DNA of 64,000 nucleotides from an uncultured Bacteroides sp. (GCF_963666545.1 NZ_OY762899.1:3100001-3164000); one strand, 5' to 3'. Shown: positions 17,156-26,363, numbered from the stretch's first letter. Numbers and translations are program-made. The notes: generated from the letters alone by a model not told the origin.

Positions 17156-17755
17156 TTAAGTATTGTCTTTGTCTCCTTGTCTGGCGCGCACATAGCATTC
17201 ACGGCATAAGGGTTCGTACTCTTCTGTCTCTCCTAATAATACTTGTTTTTCGCTTTTTACTGTGCGGTGCGAGAAAGAGGCTAGTTGGCCGCATTTCACA
17301 CAGATAGCGTGTACTTTAGAAACTTCATCCGCAATAGCGCAAAGTCCGGGTATGGGTCCAAATGGAAGACCTTTAAAATCCATATCCAGTCCGGCAATAA
17401 TCACCCGAATGCCATTGTTGGCCAACTGGTTACACACTTCTATCAAGCCACTATCGAAAAATTGAGCTTCATCAATACCTACTACATCTATTTCGGACGT
17501 AAACAACAATATACTTGCTGAAGAATCAATAGGAGTGGAGGAGATTGAATTGCTATCGTGAGATACGACCTCCTCCTCTGAATAACGAGTGTCAATAGCA
17601 GGCTTGAATATTTCTACGCGTTGGCGTGCAAATTTAGCCCGTTTCAACCGACGAATCAATTCTTCTGTTTTTCCCGAAAACATTGATCCGCAAATAACCT
17701 CAATTCTTCCTCTCATTTTTGTTTCTTGTATCTGATCCTCCGAAAATAGTACCAT
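17156..17755 (-). CDS. tdk: Thymidine kinase
   Basis: Phosphorylates thymidine in pyrimidine salvage. Visible motifs in this 199-residue type II enzyme are the Walker A GSMFSGKT (23-30), the Walker B/lasso-adjacent DEAQFFD, and the zinc-binding cysteines in CVKCGQLA and [10 protein letters not shown]. The frame is open to 17791, but a -7 element (TACTTTTG, minus strand, 17781-17788) overlaps that extension, so ATG 17755, giving the usual Bacteroides start MVLFSED, is chosen. It is the first gene of a tdk-permease pair and is divergent from the next gene. Confidence 0.95.
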   Translation of the reverse strand: MVLFSEDQIQETKMRGRIEVICGSMFSGKTEELIRRLKRAKFARQRVEIFKPAIDTRYSEEEVVSHDSNSISSTPIDSSASILLFTSEIDVVGIDEAQFFDSGLIEVCNQLANNGIRVIIAGLDMDFKGLPFGPIPGLCAIADEVSKVHAICVKCGQLASFSHRTVKSEKQVLLGETEEYEPLCRECYVRARQGDKDNT

Positions 17756-17780
17756 TATAAAGTGTGTTATATTTAATTGC

Positions 17781-17837
17781 AAAAGTAGCACTTTTGTTTG
17801 CTTATCGGCTTTTTTTCATTATTTATTTCTACATTTG
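17781..17837. promoter_or_regulatory. Divergent promoter region, tdk and the 17.9 kb gene
   Basis: Minus-strand TACTTTTG (17781-17788) serves tdk; plus-strand TACATTTG (17830-17837) serves the divergent gene. Both overlap the longer possible reading frames, fixing the starts further in. The -33 parts are not clear. Confidence 0.5.
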
Positions 17838-17863
17838 CGATATCATTCAGAGATGAAAATCGT

Positions 17864-18409
17864 ATGCAAACATTATTAACCGACATAGAATTAGATGTTC
17901 AGGAGTTGAAATACCTGATAGATGTTATTTCGCATGAACCCAATTCACCTTTAAAGGAGGTGGCTAAGCGTACTGTCTTGCAGATGCGCTCACGCTTAGA
18001 TGTTTTATTGCAACAACTAAAAGAAAAAGATTATTTGATTAAAAATGTAGACATAAGTTCTCCGTCTATTATTCATGCAGATACAACGATTGTACCCGAA
18101 GAAATTATTTCAGAGAGTGCGATAGACTCGATTCCGCAGGTAGTAGCTCCTATAGCAACAATCATTTTGGCAGAACAAATAAAACCGGCAGGAGGATTAC
18201 GACAAGCAATGAGTCTGAATGACTCTTTTCGTTTTGCTCGTGAATTGTTTCATGGTGATGCTGATCGGATGAATGCCGTGTTGCAACAGTTGAGCAGTAA
18301 AGAGACTCTTGCTGACGCTTTGGTTTATCTCTCTTCCGAGTTAGGTGCTGACGCAGAGGAAGAGGCTGTGATTGATTTTACTGAACTTTTAAAGAAATAT
18401 TTCAATTAG
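17864..18409 (+). CDS. Conserved Bacteroidetes hypothetical protein
   Basis: No function is recognised. With ATG 17864 the protein has 181 residues, no signal peptide and no membrane segment. The N-terminal half is helical with possible coiled coil (about residues 1-60, ILELDVQELKYL-like spacing of Leu and Ile). A variable middle is followed by the conserved-looking block LRQAMSLNDSFRFARELFHGDADRMNAVLQQLSS, found at the C terminus of several Bacteroidetes proteins. The start is set by a -7 element at 17830-17837. rsmI begins 7 bases after its stop, so they share a transcript. Confidence 0.75.
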   Translation: MQTLLTDIELDVQELKYLIDVISHEPNSPLKEVAKRTVLQMRSRLDVLLQQLKEKDYLIKNVDISSPSIIHADTTIVPEEIISESAIDSIPQVVAPIATIILAEQIKPAGGLRQAMSLNDSFRFARELFHGDADRMNAVLQQLSSKETLADALVYLSSELGADAEEEAVIDFTELLKKYFN

Positions 18410-18416
18410 CGCAGAA

Positions 18417-19091
18417 ATGGGAAAATTATATGTAATTCCTACTCCGGTAGGTAATCTTGAAGACATGACATTTCGGGCTATTCGAATGCTAAAGGAAGCA
18501 GACCTGATTTTAGCAGAAGATACTCGCACTTCGGGAATTCTTCTAAAGCATTTTGAAATAAAAAACACAATGCAGTCTCATCATAAGTTTAATGAACATA
18601 AAACGGTGGAGAATGTTGTTAATAGGATGAAGGCCGGAGAGACGGTTGCACTCATTTCAGATGCAGGTACACCGGGAATCTCCGATCCGGGCTTTCTTGT
18701 GGTGCGTGAGTGTGTTCGCAATGGCATTGAAGTGCAGTGCTTGCCCGGGGCAACAGCTTTTGTCCCCGCACTTGTGGCATCAGGTTTGCCTAATGAACGA
18801 TTTTGCTTCGAAGGTTTTCTACCCCAAAAGAAAGGACGGATGACCAAGCTGAAATCTTTAATGGAAGAAAAACGTACGATGGTCTTTTATGAATCGCCCC
18901 ATCGCCTTTTGAAGACATTAACCCAGTTTGTAGAATACTTCGGCCCCGACAGGCAGGCTTCAGTTTCAAGAGAAATCTCTAAACTTTACGAAGAAACTGT
19001 GCGTGGCAGTTTAGCCGAATTGGTGGAACACTTCACCAAAACCGATCCCAGAGGTGAGATTGTGATAGTAATAGGAGGAATAGACGATTAG
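18417..19091 (+). CDS. rsmI: 16S rRNA (cytidine(1402)-2'-O)-methyltransferase
   Basis: RsmI methylates the ribose of C1402 in the decoding centre of 16S rRNA. The tetrapyrrole-methylase fold signatures are all present: VIPTPVGNLEDMTFRAIRML at the start, LILAEDTRTS, the SAM-site ALISDAGTPGISDPG, and LPGATAFVPALVASGLP. Its 224 residues are shorter than the E. coli enzyme (about 286) because the C-terminal extension is missing, a common Bacteroidetes form. It lies 7 bases after the preceding hypothetical gene and 35 bases before the lipoprotein gene. Confidence 0.95.
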   Translation: MGKLYVIPTPVGNLEDMTFRAIRMLKEADLILAEDTRTSGILLKHFEIKNTMQSHHKFNEHKTVENVVNRMKAGETVALISDAGTPGISDPGFLVVRECVRNGIEVQCLPGATAFVPALVASGLPNERFCFEGFLPQKKGRMTKLKSLMEEKRTMVFYESPHRLLKTLTQFVEYFGPDRQASVSREISKLYEETVRGSLAELVEHFTKTDPRGEIVIVIGGIDD

Positions 19092-19126
19092 AAATAACTT
19101 CATTAAGAAACGTAAAACAGAAACGT

Positions 19127-19984
19127 ATGAAAAAGTTAGCAATTTTATTTGTATGCGTGGCCTTTTTGGCTTCGTGCGATAACAAAGGTGGTAATAAAGA
19201 CCAGCTTAAAGCGGAAAATGATTCGCTCTTGACGGAATTGACTCAACGCAATTCAGAGTTGGATGAGATGATGGGTACTTTCAATGAAATTCAAGAAGGC
19301 TTCCGTCAGATCAATACTGCTGAAAGTCGTGTTGACTTGCAACGTGGTACCATCACCGAGAATGCTGCTTCAGCTAAGCAACAGATCGCTTCGGATATTG
19401 AGTTCATTAGCAAAACAATGGAAGCGAACAAAGCTCAGATAGCAAAATTGCAGTCTATGCTTAAGAATAGTAAAAACAATTCTGCCCAATTGAAGAAAGC
19501 AGTCGAAGCTTTGACAGCTGAATTGGCGGCGAAGACACTACGCATCGAAGAGCTACAAACGGAGTTAGCTTCTAAAAACATCCGCATTCAAGAATTGGAC
19601 GCTGCGGTAACCGGTTTGTCAGCCGACAAAGAATCGCTTACTGCTGAAAATGAAGCTAAAGCACAAACAGTTTCAGAGCAAGACAGAGCAATCAACACTG
19701 CTTGGTTTGTTTTTGGTACCAAAGCAGAGTTGAAATCACAAAAGATTCTTCAAAGTGGAGATGTGCTTAAGAGTTCAGACTTTAATAAGGACTACTTTAC
19801 TCAGATTGACATTCGTACAACGAAAGAGATCAAGTTGTATTCTAAGCGTGTTGAAGTGTTGACCAACCATCCAACAAGCTCATATAGCTTAGATAAAGAT
19901 GATAAAGGACAGTTAACTTTAAAGATTACCAATCCAAAAGATTTCTGGAGTGTATCCAAATATTTGGTTATGCAAGTGAAGTAA
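19127..19984 (+). CDS. Coiled-coil lipoprotein, Bacteroidetes conserved hypothetical
   Basis: A 285-residue exported protein. The lipobox FLASC at about 13-17 predicts lipidation at Cys17. Residues about 25-190 are Leu/Glu/Gln-rich with heptad spacing and repeated segments such as ALTAELAAKTLRIEELQTELASKNIRIQELD, so a long coiled coil is likely. The C-terminal domain (about 195-285) contains TAWFVFGTKAELKSQKIL and ends SKYLVMQVK, suggesting a compact beta fold. Function unknown; an envelope-spanning or scaffold role is only a guess. A strong terminator follows 23 bases after the stop. Confidence 0.8.
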   Translation: MKKLAILFVCVAFLASCDNKGGNKDQLKAENDSLLTELTQRNSELDEMMGTFNEIQEGFRQINTAESRVDLQRGTITENAASAKQQIASDIEFISKTMEANKAQIAKLQSMLKNSKNNSAQLKKAVEALTAELAAKTLRIEELQTELASKNIRIQELDAAVTGLSADKESLTAENEAKAQTVSEQDRAINTAWFVFGTKAELKSQKILQSGDVLKSSDFNKDYFTQIDIRTTKEIKLYSKRVEVLTNHPTSSYSLDKDDKGQLTLKITNPKDFWSVSKYLVMQVK

Positions 19985-20007
19985 GATTCGTCTCACTAAT
20001 AAATATG

Positions 20008-20053
20008 ATATGTCAATATGCTATTTCACGATTAGCATATTGACATATTTTTT
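20008..20053 (+). terminator. Terminator after the coiled-coil lipoprotein gene
   Basis: Perfect 16-bp stem (20008-20023 with 20033-20048), 9-base loop, then a run of T. It lies before the HAD gene start at 20075. Confidence 0.85.
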
Positions 20054-20074
20054 ATACCATTTGATTCCATAGTA

Positions 20075-20767
20075 ATGAAATATAAGAACTTATTCTTCGA
20101 TCTGGACGATACACTTTGGGCTTTCTCCCTTAATGCCCGCAATACATTTGAAGAAATGTATTTTAAACACAAGCTCAATCGTTATTTTGATTCCTTTCAA
20201 CACTTCTATACTCTTTATCAAAAGAGGAACTCCGAGTTGTGGCTAGAGTATGGCGATGGCAATATCACCAAAGAAGAATTAAATAACCAACGCTTTCTGT
20301 ACCCCCTTCAAGCAGTGGGCGTGCCTGATGAAGTTCTGGCGAAAACTTATTCTGATGATTTCTTTGCTGTAATTCCTACTAAAAGTAATCTGATGCCCTA
20401 TGCTAAAGAATTGCTTGAGTATTTGTTCCCTAAGTATAATCTTTATATCCTCTCTAATGGCTTTCGGGAACTTCAGTATCATAAGATGCGCTCAGCTGGC
20501 ATTGACGGTTATTTTAAAAAGATTATTCTCTCCGATGACATTGGAGTGATGAAGCCATGGCCACAGATCTTCCACTATGCCCTATCAGCTACTCAATCAG
20601 AAGTTGCTGACTCACTGATGATTGGAGATAGTTGGGAGGCTGATATCGTGGGTGCGAGAGGAGTAGGCATGCATCAGATTTATTATAATTGTGTGGAACG
20701 TACTCTTTTCCCTTTTGAAGCTACTTATACAATAAATACATTAGAAGAAATAAGAGATCTTTTGTAA
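20075..20767 (+). CDS. YjjG family noncanonical pyrimidine nucleotidase (HAD superfamily)
   Basis: A HAD phosphatase of 230 residues. Motif I is FFDLDDTLW near residue 8, with the catalytic Asp pair DxD; motif II is YILSNGF (about 127-133); motif III Lys lies near KIILSDDIGVMKP; and motif IV is MIGDSWEADIVGA. The helical cap and the DDIGVMKPWPQIF segment match the YjjG subfamily, which dephosphorylates noncanonical and canonical pyrimidine nucleoside monophosphates. It stands alone after a terminator and is convergent with susD1, separated by a bidirectional hairpin. Confidence 0.88.
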   Translation: MKYKNLFFDLDDTLWAFSLNARNTFEEMYFKHKLNRYFDSFQHFYTLYQKRNSELWLEYGDGNITKEELNNQRFLYPLQAVGVPDEVLAKTYSDDFFAVIPTKSNLMPYAKELLEYLFPKYNLYILSNGFRELQYHKMRSAGIDGYFKKIILSDDIGVMKPWPQIFHYALSATQSEVADSLMIGDSWEADIVGARGVGMHQIYYNCVERTLFPFEATYTINTLEEIRDLL

Positions 20768-20819
20768 CCTAATAACTTCGCTTGTTTCAGGGTTTTATAT
20801 CATCTAAGTAGAAATAAAA

Positions 20820-20859
20820 AAAACAGTAGAGACAAGCTAATAGCTGAATCTACTGTTTT
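20820..20859. terminator. Bidirectional terminator between the HAD gene and susD1
   Basis: AAAACAGTAGA (20820-20830) and TCTACTGTTTT (20849-20859) form an 11-bp stem with an 18-base loop. A runs on the left and T runs on the right make it usable from both sides. Confidence 0.75.
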
Positions 20860-20894
20860 ATAATCCTAAAAGTAATATCTATACTTTGTTCTGC

Positions 20895-22289
20895 CTATTT
20901 GTTAATATCTTGATTGATACTAGTCTCAATTTGAGGTATTGGCCAAGTATAACCCTTATCTGTAGGAGTTACTGTGATCGTTTCATTGTTATCTATTTTG
21001 ACAAAATTTTCGCCCCTCCTCATTATGTCAATTCCACGTAAGCCTTCACCAATGAATTCTAATCGTTTTTCATTGTATATAGCGTCTTTTAATGCATCGC
21101 CAGAAAGATCATCAATTTTCAACAAATCGTCTGAAGCATTTATAGAACGATGTCTGACATTCTTTAACAATGATTTAGCTGTCCCTTCTCCTCCCGTTTT
21201 ATGTGTATAACATTCAGCAAGGTTTAATAGAGTTTCCGCATAACGAAAGATAGGTACCCATTGTAACTTTGTTTTAGCATCAGTGAATTTTAATAGTTTT
21301 TTATCATTGCTTTTAAAAGAACTAATGCGTTTATCCTTAGCCAAAGAGTAATTGGGTTTTGACATAATTCCGTGATCCGTATCTATTAACATGATTTTGC
21401 CATCGTTGTAATATTCAGCTACAGCCTGTTGAGTATTAGGTACGTTGGTATCTGCCATCGGGAGAGAGAAGATTGATTCTTTACTAAAATAGGGAGTATT
21501 ATAAATCGCTGTAACATCTTCTGTAAGAGAATATCCAACTATCTTTTCTCCTGCTATAATTGCATTATCCCAATCATTCATTGACATATATACTCTCATT
21601 TTCAACATATTGGCTGCAGCCTGAGTTGCATGAGTAACAGCATCATATGTATTCACTCCTGTTGGCAATGCTGATATAACACTTAAGTCTTCAAGTATTC
21701 TTTCATATACTTGTTTAACTGTAGAGCGTGGCATATTGTTATTATCTGCTCCCTTTTCTGCTTGCAAACGCAAGGGCACTGATTTGGCATCCGGTGAAAT
21801 AGAATAAGGAATTGCATATAGATTGTTTAAATAATAATATGCAAATGCTCTAATAAATAAAGCCTCTTGCCTATATTGTTCATACATATCTCCAGCAACA
21901 CTCTTGGAAGCCTCAAGCGATTCTAGAAAAGTGTTGACTTTATTGATTGCTAAATAGGCAGCAGTCCATGTGTCAGCATTTTCAACATCTGTTATTCCTA
22001 CATTCATGTTATAGGTGCCAAACAAAGTGACAAGATTAGAGGAGATATTAACTAAATCCTCGCCTCTGTTATCAAAAGCTACATAAACTTTTCCACCCAT
22101 GAAAGATTTAGTATCCGAATTTTTAATAGCAGCATATAATCCATCCAAGGTGGCTTTAATACGTGCAGGGCTCGTAAAAATATCTGTTTCACTCACAGAC
22201 AATGGCGGCTCTTGATCAAGAAAACTACTGCTGCAACTGCCTAGCAAAAGAGAGCCACATAATATCGAAAATATAATATTTCTTTTCAT
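20895..22289 (-). CDS. SusD/RagB family nutrient-binding lipoprotein (left pair)
   Basis: The surface lid lipoprotein partner of the adjacent SusC1, 464 residues. The lipobox LLGSC predicts lipidation near residue 19, followed by the typical SSSFLDQEPPLS start. The SusD helical TPR-like frame shows YLAINKVNTFLESL, RQEALFIRAFAYYYLNNLYAIPYS and the later RYAETLLNLAECY, and the family C terminus has IYNEKRLEFIGEGLRGIDIMRRGENF. It lies 24 bases downstream of susC1. Substrate is unknown: no glycoside hydrolase, sensor or sigma/anti-sigma gene accompanies the pair. Expression should depend on the invertible susC1 promoter. Confidence 0.95.
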   Translation of the reverse strand: MKRNIIFSILCGSLLLGSCSSSFLDQEPPLSVSETDIFTSPARIKATLDGLYAAIKNSDTKSFMGGKVYVAFDNRGEDLVNISSNLVTLFGTYNMNVGITDVENADTWTAAYLAINKVNTFLESLEASKSVAGDMYEQYRQEALFIRAFAYYYLNNLYAIPYSISPDAKSVPLRLQAEKGADNNNMPRSTVKQVYERILEDLSVISALPTGVNTYDAVTHATQAAANMLKMRVYMSMNDWDNAIIAGEKIVGYSLTEDVTAIYNTPYFSKESIFSLPMADTNVPNTQQAVAEYYNDGKIMLIDTDHGIMSKPNYSLAKDKRISSFKSNDKKLLKFTDAKTKLQWVPIFRYAETLLNLAECYTHKTGGEGTAKSLLKNVRHRSINASDDLLKIDDLSGDALKDAIYNEKRLEFIGEGLRGIDIMRRGENFVKIDNNETITVTPTDKGYTWPIPQIETSINQDINK

Positions 22290-22313
22290 TATTATTTCCT
22301 TTTAAATTTTTTG

Positions 22314-25300
22314 TTAAAATGACAAATTAACACCTATCGTATAAGTGCGAGCTTGAGGTAGCGTGTTCTTATCTGTTCCACCAGCTAATGTTGAACTCTC
22401 CACATTAGTTAATGTTTCTGGGTCCATTCCGGAATAACCGGTAATTACAAATAAATTTTGTGCTTGAGCATAAATACGAAGTGAAGAAATGCCAATTGCT
22501 TTAGGCCAAGTCTTAGTGTCAAAAGTATAGCCTAAAGATATATTCTTCAAGCGTAAATAATCCCCTTTTTCAACCCAATCAGTGAAAGCCATTGCGGATC
22601 CGTTTGAATAATTATCGCCATAAATAGGTAAAGCGTATGAAGCATTTTTACGCTCTGGTGTCCAGTATTTCTTTAGCACATCTTTAGAATCGTTCCAGTA
22701 ACGCATATCGCTAGTCGTCGCTCTCGTACCATTGTAAATCTTGTTGCCACCAGAAAATTGAAAGAACAAAGATAGATCAAAACCTTTATACTTAAAATTG
22801 TTGCTCCAACCACCATACCAAGTTGGGGTGGTACCACCACAAATAACAGGAGTAAACTCACCAGTGAAAGGTTTGCCATCTTCTGTAAACCAATCTCCTT
22901 CTTCATACTTGAAAAGAGTTCGTTCACCTTTCGATCCAATAAAAACTCTACGTCCACTTTCTGGGTCTATTCCAGCAGTTGGATAGAGATATAACTGTCC
23001 GATAGACTTCCCGGGCACTGTTATATTAGTCTGTTCGAGACCACCATCGTCGCCTGCAATAATATTATCAACTCCCTCTGCTAAAGAAAGAATTTTATTT
23101 TTATTTGTTGTTATATTGAAACTTGTATCCCATGTAAAGTCTTTCGTTTTAATCACATCTGCGGATATAGTAAATTCAATACCGCTATTTTTCATTTTAC
23201 CAGCATTGGTGGTAATTACTCCAGATGGAATTCCCTTTGAAGGAGCTTGAGGTACATCAAGTATCAAATCAGAAGATTTTGTGTAGTAGTAGTCAAAATC
23301 TACATTAATCCTGTTATAGAGTTGTGCACTAAATCCAACATCATATTTTGCAGATGATTCCCATTTCAGATTGGGATCAGCTATTTGTCCTAAGCTATAG
23401 GTACCACTCGTACCATAATTATAACTTGAATAGTAAGATCTTGATGCATAATCTTTAATGTCTGTATTTCCAACAACTCCAAAGCTTCCTTTTACTTTAA
23501 AGTCATTCACAATCGATTTGAGTGGTTCAAAAAAAGCTTCCTCAGAAACCCTCCAAGCAGCTGAAGCTCCTCCAAAATCACCCCATCGATTCTTCTTGCT
23601 TAGTGCCGAGTAACCATCGCGACGATAATTTAATGATAACATGTATTTGTAGGCGAAATCATAGTTAACACGACCAAAATAAGAAGCCATTGAATTTTTA
23701 CTCAAATCACCCTCTGCTGTAGCTGAACCAAAAGGTCCTTGGAACTCAGTAAATTTAGTATCTTGAAGATCCTTACGCTGAGCCGTCCAAATTGAATAAT
23801 CTGTTTCAGACGCCTCCATACCCGCTAAAACATTGAAATTATGTTCACCTAGGGAGAAATTATATGTAGCAGTATTTGTCCACGTCCACTTATCATTCTT
23901 AGTATTGTATGCATTTGCTAAACCATTACTATTAACACCGTCTCCGTGGAGTGGAGACCAAAAACGTTGATCTTCCAATCGTGCATAATCAATGCCATAT
24001 TGAGTTTTTAAGACAAGTCCTTTTATAGGAGTGACTTCGCCGTAAAAAGATCCAACAAAATGCATCATATCACTACTCAGTCCATTACCCAAAGATAAGA
24101 TGGCCTCTGGATTAGAAAAAGTGCTAAACACTGTATTACCTCCATATCCTAATCCTTTAGTTTGATAGTATGGTGCGCCATCTTCATTATACATAGGTAT
24201 ATTGGGAGCATTAATCAATGCTAAACGTGGGAAACCTCCTACAGAAAAGTTTGAGCCTCTACGGGCTGCATCAACATAAGAAGTTGTTCCTGTTGAAAGA
24301 TTCGAGTTCATTCCTATCTTCAACCATTGAGTTACAGTTGTATTGATGTTTGCTTTTACTCCTAATCGATTATATTTATCACCTTTAACAATACCATCCT
24401 GAGTGGTATAGTTACCTGATAAATAGAATTGAGTCTTGTCAGAACCGCCACTAACTGAAGCAGAATGGCTCTGAGAAAAACCATTCTGGAAAGCAGCATC
24501 TTTCCAACTTGTATCAATAATATTACCTTGAGAATCTTTCATTAGATTGAAAGCTTTATTGCCATAAGGAGATACATAATTTTTAGTTAGTGACATTTCA
24601 TCCGTTCCATAACGATTCTTAACTGCCATATTCTTAAAATCAGTATATTCTTGTGCATTCATCATGTCATAAAAGCCTGTGGCATTAGAAAAGCCAACAA
24701 AGCCATCATAAGTAACCTTTGTTTTGCCACTTTGACCTTGCTTGGTAGTGATGATGATAACACCGTTTGCTGCTCTAGAGCCATAGAGTGCAGCGGCAGC
24801 GGCATCTTTCAATACATCCATTGATACAATATCCGCTGGATTGATATCCGCCAAGGCATTTACATTTGCCAAATAGGACATATTACCCGATTGAATAGGC
24901 ACGCCATCTACTACATATAAAGGCGATGTGCCTGAAGTAATAGAATTCACACCACGCACTCGCACAATTGGTGCTTGTCCTACACCTGCAGAAGGTGTTG
25001 TAATACTTACTCCGGAAGCACGTCCTTGAAGCATTTGGTCAAAACTCACACTTGGAACATCCTTTAAAGCACTCGCTTTCACAGACGAAACAGAGGCTGT
25101 AACGGTGCGTGCACTTTGCGTACCATAAGCAACGACTACAACTTCATCCAAATTTTGCGCATCAGATTTTAGCACAACCTTCACGGTAGGTCTGATAGCT
25201 ACCTCTTGTGATTGCATACCAATATACGAAATCTGCAAAGTCTTTGCAGAACTTGGTATATTAGATAAAGTAAAATGACCATCTACGTCAGTAATAGTAC

Positions 25301-25454
25301 CTACAGTTGTACCTTTTACCAAAATTGAGGCACCTACAATTGGTAGACCGTCTTCCTCAGAAGTAACAACGCCTGTCACTTTTTGAGTTTGAGCAGTTAC
25401 CAAGCCTATGCCTACAAAAAGGCAGGCCAATAACAGCATTAGTTTTCTTTTCAT
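22314..25454 (-). CDS. SusC/RagA family TonB-dependent receptor (left pair, currently complete)
   Basis: An outer-membrane transporter of 1046 residues. The signal peptide covers 1-21 (ending VTAQ). The CarboxypepD_reg-like domain spans about 25-105 (VTGVVTSEEDGLPIVGASILVKGT). The plug starts at LDEVVVVAYGT (about 98-108) and carries the SusC signature SPLYVVDGVPIQ and the SMDVLKDAAAAALYGSRAANGVIIITTK block. The barrel ends in the usual aromatic residue (VNLSF). Codons 68-84 lie in a 51-bp sequence repeated in inverse orientation at the start of susC2. It has its own promoter at 25511-25541. In the orientation shown this is the expressed copy. Confidence 0.97.
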   Translation of the reverse strand: MKRKLMLLLACLFVGIGLVTAQTQKVTGVVTSEEDGLPIVGASILVKGTTVGTITDVDGHFTLSNIPSSAKTLQISYIGMQSQEVAIRPTVKVVLKSDAQNLDEVVVVAYGTQSARTVTASVSSVKASALKDVPSVSFDQMLQGRASGVSITTPSAGVGQAPIVRVRGVNSITSGTSPLYVVDGVPIQSGNMSYLANVNALADINPADIVSMDVLKDAAAAALYGSRAANGVIIITTKQGQSGKTKVTYDGFVGFSNATGFYDMMNAQEYTDFKNMAVKNRYGTDEMSLTKNYVSPYGNKAFNLMKDSQGNIIDTSWKDAAFQNGFSQSHSASVSGGSDKTQFYLSGNYTTQDGIVKGDKYNRLGVKANINTTVTQWLKIGMNSNLSTGTTSYVDAARRGSNFSVGGFPRLALINAPNIPMYNEDGAPYYQTKGLGYGGNTVFSTFSNPEAILSLGNGLSSDMMHFVGSFYGEVTPIKGLVLKTQYGIDYARLEDQRFWSPLHGDGVNSNGLANAYNTKNDKWTWTNTATYNFSLGEHNFNVLAGMEASETDYSIWTAQRKDLQDTKFTEFQGPFGSATAEGDLSKNSMASYFGRVNYDFAYKYMLSLNYRRDGYSALSKKNRWGDFGGASAAWRVSEEAFFEPLKSIVNDFKVKGSFGVVGNTDIKDYASRSYYSSYNYGTSGTYSLGQIADPNLKWESSAKYDVGFSAQLYNRINVDFDYYYTKSSDLILDVPQAPSKGIPSGVITTNAGKMKNSGIEFTISADVIKTKDFTWDTSFNITTNKNKILSLAEGVDNIIAGDDGGLEQTNITVPGKSIGQLYLYPTAGIDPESGRRVFIGSKGERTLFKYEEGDWFTEDGKPFTGEFTPVICGGTTPTWYGGWSNNFKYKGFDLSLFFQFSGGNKIYNGTRATTSDMRYWNDSKDVLKKYWTPERKNASYALPIYGDNYSNGSAMAFTDWVEKGDYLRLKNISLGYTFDTKTWPKAIGISSLRIYAQAQNLFVITGYSGMDPETLTNVESSTLAGGTDKNTLPQARTYTIGVNLSF
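25204..25254 (-). repeat. Inverted repeat copy 1, inside susC1 (recombination site)
   Basis: These 51 bp (minus strand, starting AAGTTCTGCAAAG) are identical to 27701-27751 on the plus strand; similarity extends beyond, with a single mismatch before another 10 identical bases. It encodes residues 68-84 of SusC1. It contains the perfect 19-bp palindrome TCTGCAAAGACTTTGCAGA (25232-25250), with 9-bp arms around one central base. Confidence 0.9.
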
Positions 25455-25510
25455 AAATTCTCTCTTAAAATTTAACCTTACATTAATTGTTTCTTTACTC
25501 TAACAGAATG

Positions 25511-25541
25511 CAAATTTATTAATTTTATATGAAAAAACAAA
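25511..25541 (-). promoter_or_regulatory. Promoter of susC1-susD1, within the invertible segment
   Basis: Minus strand: TTTG (25538-25541), exactly 19 bases, TAAATTTG (25511-25518). It predicts a leader of about 50 nt before ATG 25454. No other promoter of this quality was seen for either susC. Confidence 0.8.
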
Positions 25542-26238
25542 CACTTTTCAAACAAAAGCTTAATTGTCTGACTATTTGTTAAACAATTATTTTATTTATA
25601 TGCTTTATAACATGAAATGTTGTAAAAAAAGCAATAGTTTTAAGAAAAGTAACTATCATATTGTCTCATAAAAAAATAAATTACCAGTTTTATGAATAGC
25701 ATAAAGCAGGAAATCGCATTAAAAAAGCAGCTATTTGATGCTGAATTTTTATATTTCCTTTCCTGACAAGAAGTCAGATAAAGCAAATATAAGAAAAATA
25801 AAAGACGTTAAATTTGAAATAAATGTGATTCCGCTAAATAATATAAGTAAGGTATAAAAAATAAATTGGCAACTTTGGTCCCTGTAATCGATACTCCCCC
25901 GAATGATAACAGCAATGAGACGAATAAACGATCACGTTCTTGCCAACTGCCTTGCATGTCTGGCTAAAGTAGGCTGTTCAATGTCTTTTTCATTAAATTT
26001 CAATGGTAAAAACATGAGGATGTTGTGTATTGAAACATCCCCATGTTATCTATAAGAACATGGGGATTTTCGCACACACAACATGGGGATGTTTTATAAG
26101 CTTAAGAAGGCAGTTTCAGTAGCTTAAGTGCCTTTGTTTCTAGCTACTGTCATTACAACAAAATTCTATAAACAGGGTTAATGTTTTCCTCCAACATGTA
26201 ACAAGTGCCATATAGTGCGAGTAATTCCATAAAACAAT
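25542..26238. other. Non-coding part of the invertible segment
   Basis: About 700 bases with no gene. The left half is very A+T-rich. It contains the 14-bp repeat cluster (26011-26093) and a small inverted repeat CAGTAGCT/AGCTACTG (26117-26124 with 26142-26149). The rest shows nothing recognisable. Confidence 0.6.
26011..26093. repeat. Four copies of a 14-bp repeat (AACATGGGGATGTT)
   Basis: Copies: 26011-26024 (one change, plus), 26034-26047 (exact, minus), 26057-26070 (one change, plus) and 26080-26093 (exact, plus). The second and third can form a hairpin of about 11 bp. Each unit is itself nearly palindromic at its ends. They lie between the susC1 promoter and the recombinase promoter. 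Confidence 0.85.
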
Positions 26239-26246
26239 TACCTTTG
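26239..26246 (+). promoter_or_regulatory. -7 element upstream of the recombinase
   Basis: TACCTTTG matches TAnnTTTG and lies 117 bases before the recombinase ATG. The -33 part is weak. Confidence 0.4.
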
Positions 26247-26363
26247 CATCAAGCATAGCATAGGTTATTTTTCAGCTTTATGATAGTTCTGATGGATTGC
26301 AGATAAAGTTGAATTTTGAGCGTAGCCTCCTTTAATGAATCAAATTATTTATTTATTTAAAAT

